64,000 nucleotides of DNA from assembly GCF_001939045.1 (NCBI RefSeq), contig NZ_MKIM01000028.1, positions 523,132 to 587,131 on the forward strand, given 5' to 3'. The notes under the pieces were generated by a model. That model saw only the letters and a list, made by a program, of their open reading frames with translations. It was not told the origin of the DNA and did no database searches. The position numbers and the translations under genes were made by a program. Of the stretch, positions 25,547-35,121 are shown piece after piece (positions within the stretch are counted from its first letter, which is position 1; each line of letters starts with the position of its first letter). The stretch comes from Rhizobium oryziradicis. Its GTDB lineage: Bacteria > Pseudomonadota > Alphaproteobacteria > Rhizobiales > Rhizobiaceae.

Positions 25547-27436
25547 TTAACGAACCATGGCCTGTTGAGCCAGCGCCTGATTGATGGTGACGCCATATTT
25601 CGTCTGGAGTTCCCCAACCATCTGATCCAGAATGTCGTCGCCAGCGGCATTGGCAAGTGCAGTGATCTGCTTGTCCTGCTGGTCCGGCACATCGCCAGTG
25701 GGCTGGGTTTCAATATCCGTGACTTTCAAAAGGATCTGGGTCAGCGGATCTGCACCAACAGCCGAGCCAACTGTGCCAACTGGTCCGCGGAATGCAGCTT
25801 GAACGGCGGCTGGGCCAAGCACAGGATCATCCGCCTGGCGACGCAAACCGGTCTTGGTTTCAACCGCAATTCCCGTTTCTGAGGCAATATCCGACAGCTT
25901 TTCGCCATTTTCAATTTTTGTTTTCAGGGCTTCGGCCTTCGCACCCAACGCCTGCTTTTGCTGCTCAACGGTCCAATCCGCAATGGCTTTCGCTTTCACT
26001 TCATCCAGTGTTCTGTCACGCGGCGCATCAACCGATGAGACATCAAACCAAACGTAGCCGCTGCGACCCAAATTGAGCGGCAGAGGATCGGCTCCGACTT
26101 CCGTTTCAAATACGGTTTTCAGAAGCTGAGCCTTTTCGGGGAGACCATCGACTGCCTTGCCGGCTTTATCATCACCCTGGGCATCAATGCCCGCAATCTT
26201 GACAGCATGCAGACCAACCTTGGTGGCGGCTTCTTCCAGGCTCGAACCCGAGGCGCGAAGATCTTCGAAACGGTCATGCACATCATTGATCTGTGCGGCG
26301 GCCGCAGTTGATGCGAGGTCTTCACGAATCTGCGTCTTTACCTCATCCAGTGACTTGGTGTGGCTTGGCTTGATATTGGTGACGCGCAAAATGACCGGAC
26401 CAAATGAGCCATCAACAACGGGCGTGGTTTCCCCATCCTTTTCGATGGCAAACACGGCTTTGGCGATAACCGGATCAGGCAGGTCTGCCTGAGAAAAATC
26501 ACCGAGCAACACGTCTGTTGCGGTTTTTCCCTGATCTGCCACCAATTGGTCAAATGTCTTGCCCGACTTCAATGCCTGTTCCGCTGCCTGCGCCAACTCC
26601 TTGGTCTGGAAGGTCAGCTGTTCAATGGTGCGCGTCCCCGCAACCTCGTAGCGCTTCAAGTTGGCTTCATATTCCTTTTTTACCTGTTCGTCGGTGATGG
26701 CCTTGGTGTCGGCAATGTCGGCAGGCTCCAGCTTGACATAGGAGAAGCTGCGATATTCCGGTGCACGGTAGCGGGACTTGACCGTATCAAACCAGGTTTT
26801 CAGGGTTGCATCATCCGGGGCCTTGATGGGTTCAATTGTCGCGGTCGTCAGCAGCAAATATTCGATCGAGCGGCTTTCCTGACGATAGAGCTTCAGCGCA
26901 TCAACGAGAACTTTGGGGGCCACAAAACCTTCTGCCGTTGCATCGACAATCTGGCTGCGGACGGCAACTTTTGACCGCTCGGTGATGTAATCTTCCTCAC
27001 GAATGCCGGAATTGCGCAGGCGCGATGAGAACAATTGCTTGTCGAACTGGCCATTGCTGTTCTTGAAGGCTGGGTCATCGCCAATCAATTGCGCAAGGCG
27101 ATCTTTCGAAAGGCCAAGATCCATATTTGCCGCCAGTTGATCGAGGGCGGCACCGGCTGCCAACTGCGAATAGACCTGCTGCTCAATGCCAAGCGAGCGA
27201 GCCTGCTCTGTGGTGAGCTGCGTGCCAAAGCGACGGCTGAGGTCTGACATCTGGCGTCTGTAAGCCAGCTGGAAATCATTCACATTGACGCTCTGCTGGC
27301 CAACAGTGATGACTTTGTTAGATGTTGAGCCCACGAGCGAGCTTGAAATGCCCCAGACGCCGAAGGATGCGACAAGCAGAAGGAGAAGCCCTTTTACAAA
27401 CCATGTACCGGCGGTTTTTCTCAGGAAAACGAGCAT
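25547..27436 (-). CDS. ppiD: PpiD/SurA-like peptidyl-prolyl isomerase, membrane anchored
   Basis: A 629-residue periplasmic folding factor held in the inner membrane by one N-terminal helix (about residues 12-33, FVKGLLLLLVASFGVWGI). Next comes a SurA-N-like chaperone region to about 230, a parvulin-like domain around 245-370 (RTIEQLTFQTKELAQAAEQA to FGPVILRVTNI), and a second PPIase-like C-terminal part. The parvulin domain looks degenerate, as in PpiD, which acts mainly as a chaperone at the Sec exit. In rhizobia this gene commonly precedes trpDC. The ATG at 27436 is followed by the usual basic residues. Confidence 0.88.
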   Translation of the reverse strand: MLVFLRKTAGTWFVKGLLLLLVASFGVWGISSSLVGSTSNKVITVGQQSVNVNDFQLAYRRQMSDLSRRFGTQLTTEQARSLGIEQQVYSQLAAGAALDQLAANMDLGLSKDRLAQLIGDDPAFKNSNGQFDKQLFSSRLRNSGIREEDYITERSKVAVRSQIVDATAEGFVAPKVLVDALKLYRQESRSIEYLLLTTATIEPIKAPDDATLKTWFDTVKSRYRAPEYRSFSYVKLEPADIADTKAITDEQVKKEYEANLKRYEVAGTRTIEQLTFQTKELAQAAEQALKSGKTFDQLVADQGKTATDVLLGDFSQADLPDPVIAKAVFAIEKDGETTPVVDGSFGPVILRVTNIKPSHTKSLDEVKTQIREDLASTAAAAQINDVHDRFEDLRASGSSLEEAATKVGLHAVKIAGIDAQGDDKAGKAVDGLPEKAQLLKTVFETEVGADPLPLNLGRSGYVWFDVSSVDAPRDRTLDEVKAKAIADWTVEQQKQALGAKAEALKTKIENGEKLSDIASETGIAVETKTGLRRQADDPVLGPAAVQAAFRGPVGTVGSAVGADPLTQILLKVTDIETQPTGDVPDQQDKQITALANAAGDDILDQMVGELQTKYGVTINQALAQQAMVR

Positions 27437-27531
27437 CAGAACGAGAACCTCATCATATTTCCTTCGCTGGATGCGAAGCAGTTGCCGTTCCTTAAAGCAA
27501 ACTTATGGGAAATTGAAGCTCTCAGGTCATG

Positions 27532-27561
27532 AAAAAAGCCCGGCGCAAAACGCCGGGCTTT
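27532..27561 (-). terminator. Rho-independent terminator of gltA
   Basis: On the minus strand AAAGCCCGGCG, loop TTTTG, CGCCGGGCTT, then a run of T. A strong GC-rich stem about 24 bases after the gltA stop codon. Confidence 0.9.
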
Positions 27562-27584
27562 GAAAGCGCCATAGACAAGTGATT

Positions 27585-28874
27585 TTAACGATTGTCGACG
27601 GGAGCGTAATCGCGCTTTGGCGCGCCTGTGTAGAGCTGGCGAGGACGGCCAATGCGCTGCTGTGGATCTTCGATCATTTCATTCCACTGAGCAATCCAGC
27701 CGACGGTGCGGGCCAGAGCAAACAGCACGGTGAACATTTCGGTTGGGAAGCCGAGTGCGCTCAATGTGATGCCGGAGTAAAAATCGACGTTTGGATACAG
27801 CTTCTTTTCGATGAAGTAAGGATCGTTCAGAGCAATCTTTTCCAGCTCCAGCGCAACCTGCATCAACGGATTATCGCTATTGCCTGTAGCTTCCAGCACT
27901 TCATACATGGTTTTCTGCATGATTTTGGCGCGTGGATCGTAGTTTTTGTAAACACGATGACCGAAGCCCATCAGGCGGAACGGATCGTTCTTATCCTTGG
28001 CCTTGGCAATATATTCGGGGATGCGATCAACGGTGCCAATTTCTTTCAGCATGTTGAGGGCCGCTTCATTGGCACCGCCGTGAGCAGGGCCCCAGAGGCA
28101 GGCAATACCGGCAGCAATACATGCAAACGGATTGGCACCGGAAGAACCAGCGAGACGCACAGTCGATGTCGATGCATTCTGCTCATGATCGGCATGCAGA
28201 ATGAAAATACGATCCATGGCGCGGGCCAGAACCGGATTGACCTTATACTCCTCGCAAGGCACGGCAAAGCACATGTGCAGGAAGTTGGAGGCGTAATCCA
28301 GATTGTTCTTCGGATAAACGAAAGGCTGACCGATGTGGTACTTGTGGGCCATAGCAGCGATGGTTGGCATTTTTGCAATCATGCGCAGGCTGGCCACCAT
28401 CCGCTGATGCGGATCGGTAATGTCGGTTGAGTCGTGATAGAATGCAGACAGAGCACCAACGGTACCAACCATGACAGCCATTGGATGGGCGTCGCGGCGA
28501 TAGCCGGTAAAGAAGCGCGACATCTGCTCATGAACCATGGTGTGATGGGTCACGCGATGGTCAAAATCAGCTTTTTGTGCAGCTGTTGGCAGTTCCCCGT
28601 AGAGGAGAAGGTAGCAAACTTCGAGGAAGTCGCCTTTTTCAGCCAATTGCTCGATAGGATAGCCGCGGTGCAGCAAAACGCCTTCATCACCATCGATATA
28701 GGTGATTTTGGATTCGCATGACGCCGTGGACGTAAATCCCGGGTCGTAAGTGAACTTGCCTGTGTGCTTGTAGAGAGCGGCGATGTCGATGACGTCCGGG
28801 CCAATCGTGCCGCTCTTGACGGTCAGTTCAACCGACTTGTCATCAATCTTCAAGTTTGCGCTTTGTTCCGTCAT
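27585..28874 (-). CDS. gltA: Citrate synthase (type II)
   Basis: GltA condenses acetyl-CoA and oxaloacetate to open the TCA cycle. The 429 residues match the NADH-sensitive hexameric type of proteobacteria. Visible blocks are the N-terminal beta region ([20 protein letters not shown]), [19 protein letters not shown] with the catalytic histidine, [14 protein letters not shown] and [15 protein letters not shown]. The ATG at 28874 has GGAGGA seven bases upstream. A terminator follows. The 342 bases upstream are shared with comEC. Confidence 0.97.
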   Translation of the reverse strand: MTEQSANLKIDDKSVELTVKSGTIGPDVIDIAALYKHTGKFTYDPGFTSTASCESKITYIDGDEGVLLHRGYPIEQLAEKGDFLEVCYLLLYGELPTAAQKADFDHRVTHHTMVHEQMSRFFTGYRRDAHPMAVMVGTVGALSAFYHDSTDITDPHQRMVASLRMIAKMPTIAAMAHKYHIGQPFVYPKNNLDYASNFLHMCFAVPCEEYKVNPVLARAMDRIFILHADHEQNASTSTVRLAGSSGANPFACIAAGIACLWGPAHGGANEAALNMLKEIGTVDRIPEYIAKAKDKNDPFRLMGFGHRVYKNYDPRAKIMQKTMYEVLEATGNSDNPLMQVALELEKIALNDPYFIEKKLYPNVDFYSGITLSALGFPTEMFTVLFALARTVGWIAQWNEMIEDPQQRIGRPRQLYTGAPKRDYAPVDNR

Positions 28875-29216
28875 GCTGATCCTCCGGATAATAGGCGGGG
28901 AGGCGCGGCTTTCGCTTTGCCTCAGGTTAAGCGTTCTGGATTAGCTATATGATCCGAAGGTTAATGCCAAGCTATTGATGTGATAAAGTGTGCGCCGCAA
29001 TATGCCGCAAACGCAAATCTCTCTTGCAATATGGTAAAGGCTTTTTTCGCCACTACCCACCACAGCTTTTGATTGATATTGTCTCGCATGTCTTGCAAAT
29101 ATCGTGTGTTTCAAGGTGTTCGGCTGTTTTATGGCCAATAGGGATGATGGTTTCGCTTTGCCAATTGAGGGGCTGATTACACCTCTGGTTGGCCTGAAAA
29201 CGGGGTAGCGGCAGAT
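28875..29216. other. Divergent promoter region of gltA and comEC
   Basis: 342 bases without a credible gene. The first 25 bases hold the gltA ribosome site. The rest should carry both promoters, but no clear -35/-10 pair or operator stands out. If comEC starts downstream of 29217 the region is longer. Confidence 0.45.
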
Positions 29217-31880
29217 TTGGCGCTGGACACGGACGAGTGGCAACAGATTAGCGAAACGCAAGCGCCAAGACCACGAGCGCGCCTAGCGCCATGGCCATTG
29301 CCAGCCAGATCGCCAACCCCATCACCGGTGCATGATCACCCGAGTTTTAACGACGCAAACGACTCAGATGTCTATCCAACATCGTCGCTGATTGTATCTC
29401 CCTGGCGGCGGTTCATCGCGATGGTGCGCACCTGCGCTGAGCAGGAATTGATCTATGGGCGCGCATTTCTGTTTTTGCCGGTTTTTCTGGGGCTTGGGGC
29501 GATATGGTGGTTTAGCCGCCCCTACGATTTGGCTGTCTCGCCGCTTGTTTTGATCTGCGGCGTTTGCACAATTCTTTGGACAAGAACGCGCTTTCGCCAG
29601 CCGGTGCTGGCCCGTACTTTGGGCATTGCTGCTTTGGCTGTGGCAGGCATGGTTTTGGCCGCTATCGAGACCAGCAGACTCGACACCATCATTCTGGATG
29701 GACCCGTCACCACGCTTGTGCGGGGCAGGGTGATTTCAGCAGAGATTAATGCCAGCGGTCATCAAAGATATGTGATCGCCCTTCTGGAAACGGCCAAACC
29801 TCAACTGAAGCGCATGCCCCAACAGGTCGCGTTGCTGGCCCGTGGCAAGCACACGGCATTCAAACCCGGTGATCTGATTGAAGGGCGGGCACGTTTGAGC
29901 CCGCCATCTGGTCCGGCTCTTCCGGGATTGAACGACTTTGCGCAAAGCTCCTACTTCACCGGCACAGGGGCGATTGGATATTTCTATCGCCCGCCAACGG
30001 CTTGGCACACGCAATCCTACCAGCAGACGGATCTTTGGAGTAAAAGTCTTCAGGCGTTCAGCGATACGACTCAGGAGGTGCGCAATGCGATCTCAGCGCG
30101 CATCCGGTTTTGGGTGCCCGGCGATGCCGGTGCCTTTGGTGTTGCCATTGTCACAGGTGAGCGTCGCGGTCTTTCCGATCAAGCCAATAATGATCTGCGT
30201 GTCTCGGGGCTTGCCCATATTATCTCTATCTCCGGTCTGCATATGGCGCTCGCGGGGGGACTTTTCTTTGTCGGAATCAGACGAACACTCAGCCTGGTGC
30301 CGGGACTTGCTGAAATATTGTCGGTCAAGAAAATCGCAGCCGCAGGCGCGATTGCGACAACCACCGGATATTTTCTCATCTCCGGTTATGAAATAGCGGC
30401 GCAACGGGCCTATTTGATGATGGTGATCATGCTGTCGGCCGCGTTTTTTGACCGGCCGGTTCTGAGTTTGCGCAATACCGCGCTCGCCGCAATTTTGGTG
30501 GTGGTGATTTCTCCATCGCAAGTGATGGGGCCAAGCCTGCAAATGTCATTTGCTGCGACTTTCGCGCTCATTGCTGGCTTTGATCTTTGGCGACAACGGC
30601 CGAGATTGCCCGCCATTTTGCCCCGTATTGCCATCTTAAAGCCGTTCATACCTCTGACCAAGCTGATTGGTGGCATCTTGATGACCTCGGCTTTGGGAGG
30701 ATTTTCCACGGCAATGTTCTCGGCGGCGCACTTCCACCGGGTTGGTCTGCATGGCCTGGAGGCCAACCTTCTGGCCTCTCCCATTATCTCGATGATCGTC
30801 ATGCCCTTTGCCATGATTGGCGTACTGCTTATGCCGCTTGGGCTGGAGGAATGGCCGTTGCGGCTCATGGGCTTCGGCCTCGACGGTGTGTTGGCCGTTG
30901 CAAGCCGCGTTGCGAGTTGGGGTGCCGGCTTTACGTTTGGACGATTCGAGTGGTGGTTTTTGCCAGTATCCTCCATCGGTTTGCTGGTTTTGACCCTACT
31001 GAAAACACGCCTGCGAACAATGGGCGCCTTGATCATTGCGTTTGCATGCGGCTATGAAGCCTTCAAACCACAACCGCCATTGCCGACGCTGACTGTTACC
31101 GAGGACGGGCAATTGGTGGGCATTTTGCGTGCCTCAAGCGCTCACTCCGTGACCATTGCCACCAATAAAAAACGCCCGCCGAGCTTCATCTATAACCAAT
31201 GGGCCACAGCACTTGATATTTCAGAAACGATTGCGGCCGAAAATTTGCCCAAACTTGAAACTAAAAATCCTGAAACTGAAAACAAAACCCGCCCTGAAAA
31301 GCAGCAGGACAAAAAAGACAAAAAGCAGCGAATCGACCCTGCCGAGGCATTGAGCGCCATAGCTGCCGCACTTGATAAGGCCAAAGCCAGACGCGATGTT
31401 TTTTATTGTCGCACAGGTGGCTTCTGCGTGGCCGCACTCAGCAACGATTGGATTGTCACGCTTGTTCAGGACCGGGATTACAGCGCGGCTGCCTGCACGC
31501 TGGCTGATCTCATTGTCTCAACCCAGTCGCGCTTTTACGCCAAGTGCCCAGATCCATCGGCAATTCCATCGACAGTTCAAATGGCATCCACAAATCCAAT
31601 GAAGTCCGCAAGCGAAAACGAGATCAATACAAGCGCCCCCGTGCTCATTGACCGAGATATGTTACGTCAAACGGGCGCCCTTGAACTCACGCTCGAAGAG
31701 CGATCAACCCGATCTTTAAAAATGGCAACAACGTTTCATGGTGAACAAAGACCTTGGACGCGCCACCGTTATTACGATTGGCGCACCAACGCTTATCTTT
31801 CTCCTCAAAGTCACGCACTTCAACCAGTCGTGCGTGATGATGAAGAGCAATCTGACGATTCTAGTGATAGCGACGAATGA
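29217..31880 (+). CDS. comEC: ComEC/Rec2-like DNA uptake channel protein
   Basis: An 887-residue polytopic membrane protein. After a polar N-terminal 80 residues come two or three helices, a DUF4131-type OB region ([19 protein letters not shown]), then the competence domain with [27 protein letters not shown] split over helices, and more helices to about residue 620. The C-terminal part is polar and low in complexity (Lys/Glu-rich near 680-720) and lacks a clear metallo-beta-lactamase HxHxDH motif. ComEC moves single-stranded DNA across the inner membrane in transformation. The start is uncertain: TTG 29217 has no clear SD. The end overlaps lexA by 20 bases. Confidence 0.82.
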   Translation: MALDTDEWQQISETQAPRPRARLAPWPLPARSPTPSPVHDHPSFNDANDSDVYPTSSLIVSPWRRFIAMVRTCAEQELIYGRAFLFLPVFLGLGAIWWFSRPYDLAVSPLVLICGVCTILWTRTRFRQPVLARTLGIAALAVAGMVLAAIETSRLDTIILDGPVTTLVRGRVISAEINASGHQRYVIALLETAKPQLKRMPQQVALLARGKHTAFKPGDLIEGRARLSPPSGPALPGLNDFAQSSYFTGTGAIGYFYRPPTAWHTQSYQQTDLWSKSLQAFSDTTQEVRNAISARIRFWVPGDAGAFGVAIVTGERRGLSDQANNDLRVSGLAHIISISGLHMALAGGLFFVGIRRTLSLVPGLAEILSVKKIAAAGAIATTTGYFLISGYEIAAQRAYLMMVIMLSAAFFDRPVLSLRNTALAAILVVVISPSQVMGPSLQMSFAATFALIAGFDLWRQRPRLPAILPRIAILKPFIPLTKLIGGILMTSALGGFSTAMFSAAHFHRVGLHGLEANLLASPIISMIVMPFAMIGVLLMPLGLEEWPLRLMGFGLDGVLAVASRVASWGAGFTFGRFEWWFLPVSSIGLLVLTLLKTRLRTMGALIIAFACGYEAFKPQPPLPTLTVTEDGQLVGILRASSAHSVTIATNKKRPPSFIYNQWATALDISETIAAENLPKLETKNPETENKTRPEKQQDKKDKKQRIDPAEALSAIAAALDKAKARRDVFYCRTGGFCVAALSNDWIVTLVQDRDYSAAACTLADLIVSTQSRFYAKCPDPSAIPSTVQMASTNPMKSASENEINTSAPVLIDRDMLRQTGALELTLEERSTRSLKMATTFHGEQRPWTRHRYYDWRTNAYLSPQSHALQPVVRDDEEQSDDSSDSDE

Positions 31881-32580
31881 GACCGACGAGTTTTCCCTGG
31901 ATCTTCACCCGGTCAGGTCCAAAAATGCGCGTTTCATAGGCGGGATTGGCTGCTTCCAGTGCGATAGACGCACCGCGACGGCGAAAACGCTTCAATGTCG
32001 CTTCCTCATCATCCACCAGCGCAACAACAATGTCTCCGGCATTGGCCGTGGTGACATTGCGAATAATCACGGTGTCACCATCCAGAATGCCGGCCTCGAT
32101 CATTGAATCACCTTTGACCTCCAGAGCATAATGCTCACCCGTTCCCAGCATTTCGGCCGGAACGGAGATGTCATGGGTGTTGTTTTGAATAGCCGAAATG
32201 GGCACACCTGCAGCAATGCGGCCCATAACAGGAATGGAGGCGGCGTTTTTCTGGTCATCAACCGATTTGGAAGAGGGCGACGGCACCGGCTGCGGCTTGC
32301 CAAGGCTGCCCTGAATGACGGAGGGTGAAAACCCGCTTTTGCGCGGCGGAATGCTGGTCATCATCGCTTCGGGGAGCTTGATCACCTCAAGTGCCCTTGC
32401 CCTGTTTGGCAGGCGCCGGATAAATCCGCGCTCTTCAAGGGCAGTGATCAGGCGGTGAATGCCTGACTTCGATGCAAGATCAAGCGCATCCTTCATTTCA
32501 TCAAACGAGGGTGGCACGCCAGATTCCTTCATGCGTTCATGGATGAACAGCAAAAGCTCCTGTTGCTTACGAGTCAGCAT
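31861..32580 (-). CDS. lexA: LexA repressor
   Basis: The SOS repressor, 239 residues. It has an N-terminal winged helix (1-70; [20 protein letters not shown]), a linker, the autocleavage site Ala124-Gly125 in RIAAGVPIS, and the catalytic Ser159 (KGDSMIEAG) and Lys197 (ATLKRF). The size fits the alphaproteobacterial LexA. A GTTC-N7-GTTC box 50 bases upstream points to autoregulation. It converges with comEC, overlapping by 20 bases. In many rhizobia lexA lies directly after moeA, but here cobQ and the PAP2 gene are beside moeA instead. Confidence 0.96.
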   Translation of the reverse strand: MLTRKQQELLLFIHERMKESGVPPSFDEMKDALDLASKSGIHRLITALEERGFIRRLPNRARALEVIKLPEAMMTSIPPRKSGFSPSVIQGSLGKPQPVPSPSSKSVDDQKNAASIPVMGRIAAGVPISAIQNNTHDISVPAEMLGTGEHYALEVKGDSMIEAGILDGDTVIIRNVTTANAGDIVVALVDDEEATLKRFRRRGASIALEAANPAYETRIFGPDRVKIQGKLVGLIRRYH

Positions 32581-32629
32581 CGTTTAAAACCCTCGAGAAT
32601 GAGAAACAAATCCAGAACATACGCTATCT

Positions 32630-32644
32630 GTTCCAGTTGTGTTC
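32630..32644. promoter_or_regulatory. LexA box (SOS operator) upstream of lexA
   Basis: GTTC-CAGTTGT-GTTC matches exactly the direct-repeat SOS box of alphaproteobacteria (GTTC-N7-GTTC). It lies 50 bases upstream of the lexA start, suiting negative autoregulation. GAAC at 32614-32617 may extend it. Confidence 0.85.
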
Positions 32645-32724
32645 TGCAAGCCCCTAATTTTCAAGGTTTTTGATTTACAGCATGTTGCGGTCACGCGGCT
32701 GAGTTGAACAAAACGCGCCGCGTT

Positions 32725-33510
32725 TTAGACGCCGAACCACATCCTGATCGGGTTGGCCGGATCCAGCAGCAATTTGCCCGCCATTGCAATGCAGGTAACA
32801 ATCAACAACGGCTTGATGATTTTCGCACCGTTTTTCATAGCGAGTCTTGATCCTGTTTGGGCACCCAGAAATTGCCCAGCTCCCATGATGAGGCCCACCT
32901 TCCACAAGATGACACCGTTGAAGACGAACACCAGAAACGCGCCTACATTGGAGCCGAAGTTGAGCAATTTGGTGTGGGCAGTGGCTTTCAGCATGCCAAA
33001 GCCTGCCAGCGACACAAAGCCGAGCATGAGAAAAGAACCTGTGCCGGGGCCGAACAATCCATCATAGAAGCCAATCAAGGGCGCGAAAACCAGCCCGAAG
33101 AGAAATGGCGTGATGCGGCGGTGGCTGTCGACATCGGAAATATTCGGCTTTAGCGCGAAATAAAGGGCAATGGCCACCAGCAGAAACGGCATGATCACTT
33201 TCAACACATCGCCCGGCACATAGGTGGCCGCTGTTGCGCCAATTACACCGCCAATCAGCGACATGGTTGCCATGGGCAATTGCGTTTTAAGCTGTACGTG
33301 GCCTTTGCGCGCATAGGCAATGGTGGCAGATGCCGAGCCAAACTGGCCTTGGAGCTTGTTGGTGCCCAAGGCTTCGAGCGGAGGAATGCCAGCAATCAAC
33401 AGCGCTGGAATGGTGATGAGACCGCCGCCGCCGGCAATCGAATCGACAAAGCCACCAATGAATGCAGCGAGAAACAGAAAAAGGAGGATTTGAAGCGTAA
33501 TGTCTGCCAC
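32725..33510 (-). CDS. TauE/SafE-family sulfite/anion exporter
   Basis: A 261-residue inner-membrane protein with the TauE/SafE duplicated four-helix layout. The first helix ends in GGFVDSIAGGGGLITIPALL, followed by LGTNKLQGQFGSASA; the second half repeats the pattern at FYDGLFGPGTGSFLML. Members move sulfite, sulfoacetate or similar anions. The start is taken as GTG 33510, with GGAT about 8 bases upstream; a longer TTG-started frame to 33567 lacks family features. Upstream it faces the cobalamin operon. Confidence 0.85.
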   Translation of the reverse strand: MADITLQILLFLFLAAFIGGFVDSIAGGGGLITIPALLIAGIPPLEALGTNKLQGQFGSASATIAYARKGHVQLKTQLPMATMSLIGGVIGATAATYVPGDVLKVIMPFLLVAIALYFALKPNISDVDSHRRITPFLFGLVFAPLIGFYDGLFGPGTGSFLMLGFVSLAGFGMLKATAHTKLLNFGSNVGAFLVFVFNGVILWKVGLIMGAGQFLGAQTGSRLAMKNGAKIIKPLLIVTCIAMAGKLLLDPANPIRMWFGV

Positions 33511-33680
33511 GGGACTATCCGTTGAAGGAGGGAAACTCTCTTTGCAACACGATGGGCGCAACTGCAACCGGCCTGATGGCGCTTGGGCAAAATTCTGGTT
33601 TGACCCGGGATGCTGCCTTCGCTATTCCTGTCGCCAATATGTGCGACGGCGCCTGTTCGACAGGCTGGAAATAGTCCGGT

Positions 33681-33744
33681 GCGGCTGACCCAAACAGGGG
33701 GCCAATTCCGGAGCTGTCCCAAAGGCCATTGGAGCTGCCCCAAA
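33681..33744 (+). promoter_or_regulatory. Three direct repeats upstream of cbiX
   Basis: GCGGCTGACCCAAA (33681-33694), GGAGCTGTCCCAAA (33710-33723) and GGAGCTGCCCCAAA (33731-33744) share the core RGCTGNCCCAAA. Copy spacing is 29 and 21 bases. A stem GCGC-TTCG-GCGC follows at 33748-33759, then the ribosome site GGAGG. These may be binding sites for a regulator of the cobalamin operon, or an RNA element. No factor can be named. Confidence 0.45.
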
Positions 33745-33799
33745 AGGGCGCTTCGGCGCTTCGTACATGCACTGAAACGAAGCATGGAGGCCTTATCTC

Positions 33800-35116
33800 A
33801 TGGCAGAAAAACTCGGAATCATGGTCTGCGGTCACGGCAGCCGCAACCAGAATGCAGCGCGCGAATTTGCGGTGATTGCAGAGGGCTTGCGCGCTCGGAA
33901 CCCCGATATGCCGGTGGAATACGGCTATCTCGAGTTTTGCAATCCGGTGATCTCGGCAGGGCTTGATAGCTTGCGCGAACAGGGCGTCACCCGTGTTTTG
34001 GCCGTGCCCGGCATGTTGTTTGCAGCAGGCCATGCGAAAAACGATATTCCATCGGTTCTCAACACCTATCAGGCGCAAAATCCGGGCATGGTGATCAATT
34101 ACGGGCGCGAGCTTGGGATTGACCTGAAAATGATCCGTGCGGCGGGTGATCGCATTCAAGCAGCCGTGGATGAAGCCAACGCCACAATGGGCGTGGTGGA
34201 TAAGCATGACACGCTGCTAATGGTGGTGGGTCGCGGATCGTCTGACCCAGATGCCAATTCCAATGCCACGAAAGTGATGCGGATGCTGTGGGAGGGCATG
34301 GGTTTTGGCTGGGGCGAGACCTGCTATTCCGGCGTGACATTTCCGCTGGTCGAGCCGGGTCTAACCCATGCTGCCAAGCTGGGTTACAAGCGCATTATTG
34401 TGTTTCCTTACTTCCTCTTCACCGGCGTTTTGGTGAAACGCATTTACAGCTACACCGATGAGGTGGCCGCCCGACATCCAGAGATCCAATTCGTCAAGGC
34501 AAGCTATCTCAATGATCATCCATTGGTGCTGGACGCCTTTCAGGATCGGGTTAAGGAAATCCTCGACGGTGCGGCGGTGATGAACTGTCAGATGTGCAAA
34601 TATCGTGAGCAGGTTCTGGGCTTTGAAGCCGATATCGGCCAACCGCAGGAAAGCCATCACCATCACGTCGAAGGCATTGGCGGCGGTTTGGAAAACTGTC
34701 CGTGCAAAGGTGATTGTGATGCCTCCTGCCGCAATGAGGAGTTCTGCAAGACGCATGGCCTGCCATTTACACCGCTCCATTCCCACGCTGAGCCTGCATC
34801 GCTAGAGCCGGTTTTTGACTACGGTGCCTCCACGACACTCGGCGGCAAATATGGTCATCTGTTGAATGCCAGCCCGGATGCAGAGCTGGATGCCGTGATG
34901 AACGCTCCTTCGAGCGGCAAGGTTCATGCCCATGAGCATGGACCAAACTGCGGCTGTGGCCATGATCACAGTCACGATCACCGGCACGACCACGGACATG
35001 ATCATAGCCATCAACATGGGCATGACCATAGCCACGATCATGGACACAGCCACACCCATGCCCCTTATCCCCATGCTGATCATCCGCTGGGGCCAAAATC
35101 GATGAAGAAGTCTTAA
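33800..35116 (+). CDS. cbiX: Long-form sirohydrochlorin cobaltochelatase CbiX with His-rich tail
   Basis: CbiX inserts cobalt into sirohydrochlorin, the early cobalt step of cobalamin synthesis. The 438 residues have two chelatase halves (GHGSRNQNA with His12; VVGRGSSDPDAN at 142-153), then the long-form redox motif MNCQMC (261-266), known in CbiX(L) to bind a Fe-S cluster. A second cysteine group follows (Cys300, 302, 306, 310, 316), and from 376 to 428 the chain is about 40 percent histidine (22 His), likely a cobalt or nickel store. The ATG at 33800 follows GGAGG. First gene of the operon; the next gene begins 5 bases later. Confidence 0.92.
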   Translation: MAEKLGIMVCGHGSRNQNAAREFAVIAEGLRARNPDMPVEYGYLEFCNPVISAGLDSLREQGVTRVLAVPGMLFAAGHAKNDIPSVLNTYQAQNPGMVINYGRELGIDLKMIRAAGDRIQAAVDEANATMGVVDKHDTLLMVVGRGSSDPDANSNATKVMRMLWEGMGFGWGETCYSGVTFPLVEPGLTHAAKLGYKRIIVFPYFLFTGVLVKRIYSYTDEVAARHPEIQFVKASYLNDHPLVLDAFQDRVKEILDGAAVMNCQMCKYREQVLGFEADIGQPQESHHHHVEGIGGGLENCPCKGDCDASCRNEEFCKTHGLPFTPLHSHAEPASLEPVFDYGASTTLGGKYGHLLNASPDAELDAVMNAPSSGKVHAHEHGPNCGCGHDHSHDHRHDHGHDHSHQHGHDHSHDHGHSHTHAPYPHADHPLGPKSMKKS

Positions 35117-35121
35117 ATCAA

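Noticed and set aside
33480..33640. Possible cobalamin riboswitch before cbiX
   Set aside because: There are scattered likenesses (GGGAA, GCAACTG, GGATGCTGCC), but the paired stems and the order of the conserved boxes do not fit, and the first part overlaps the start of the TauE-type gene. A covariance search would decide.
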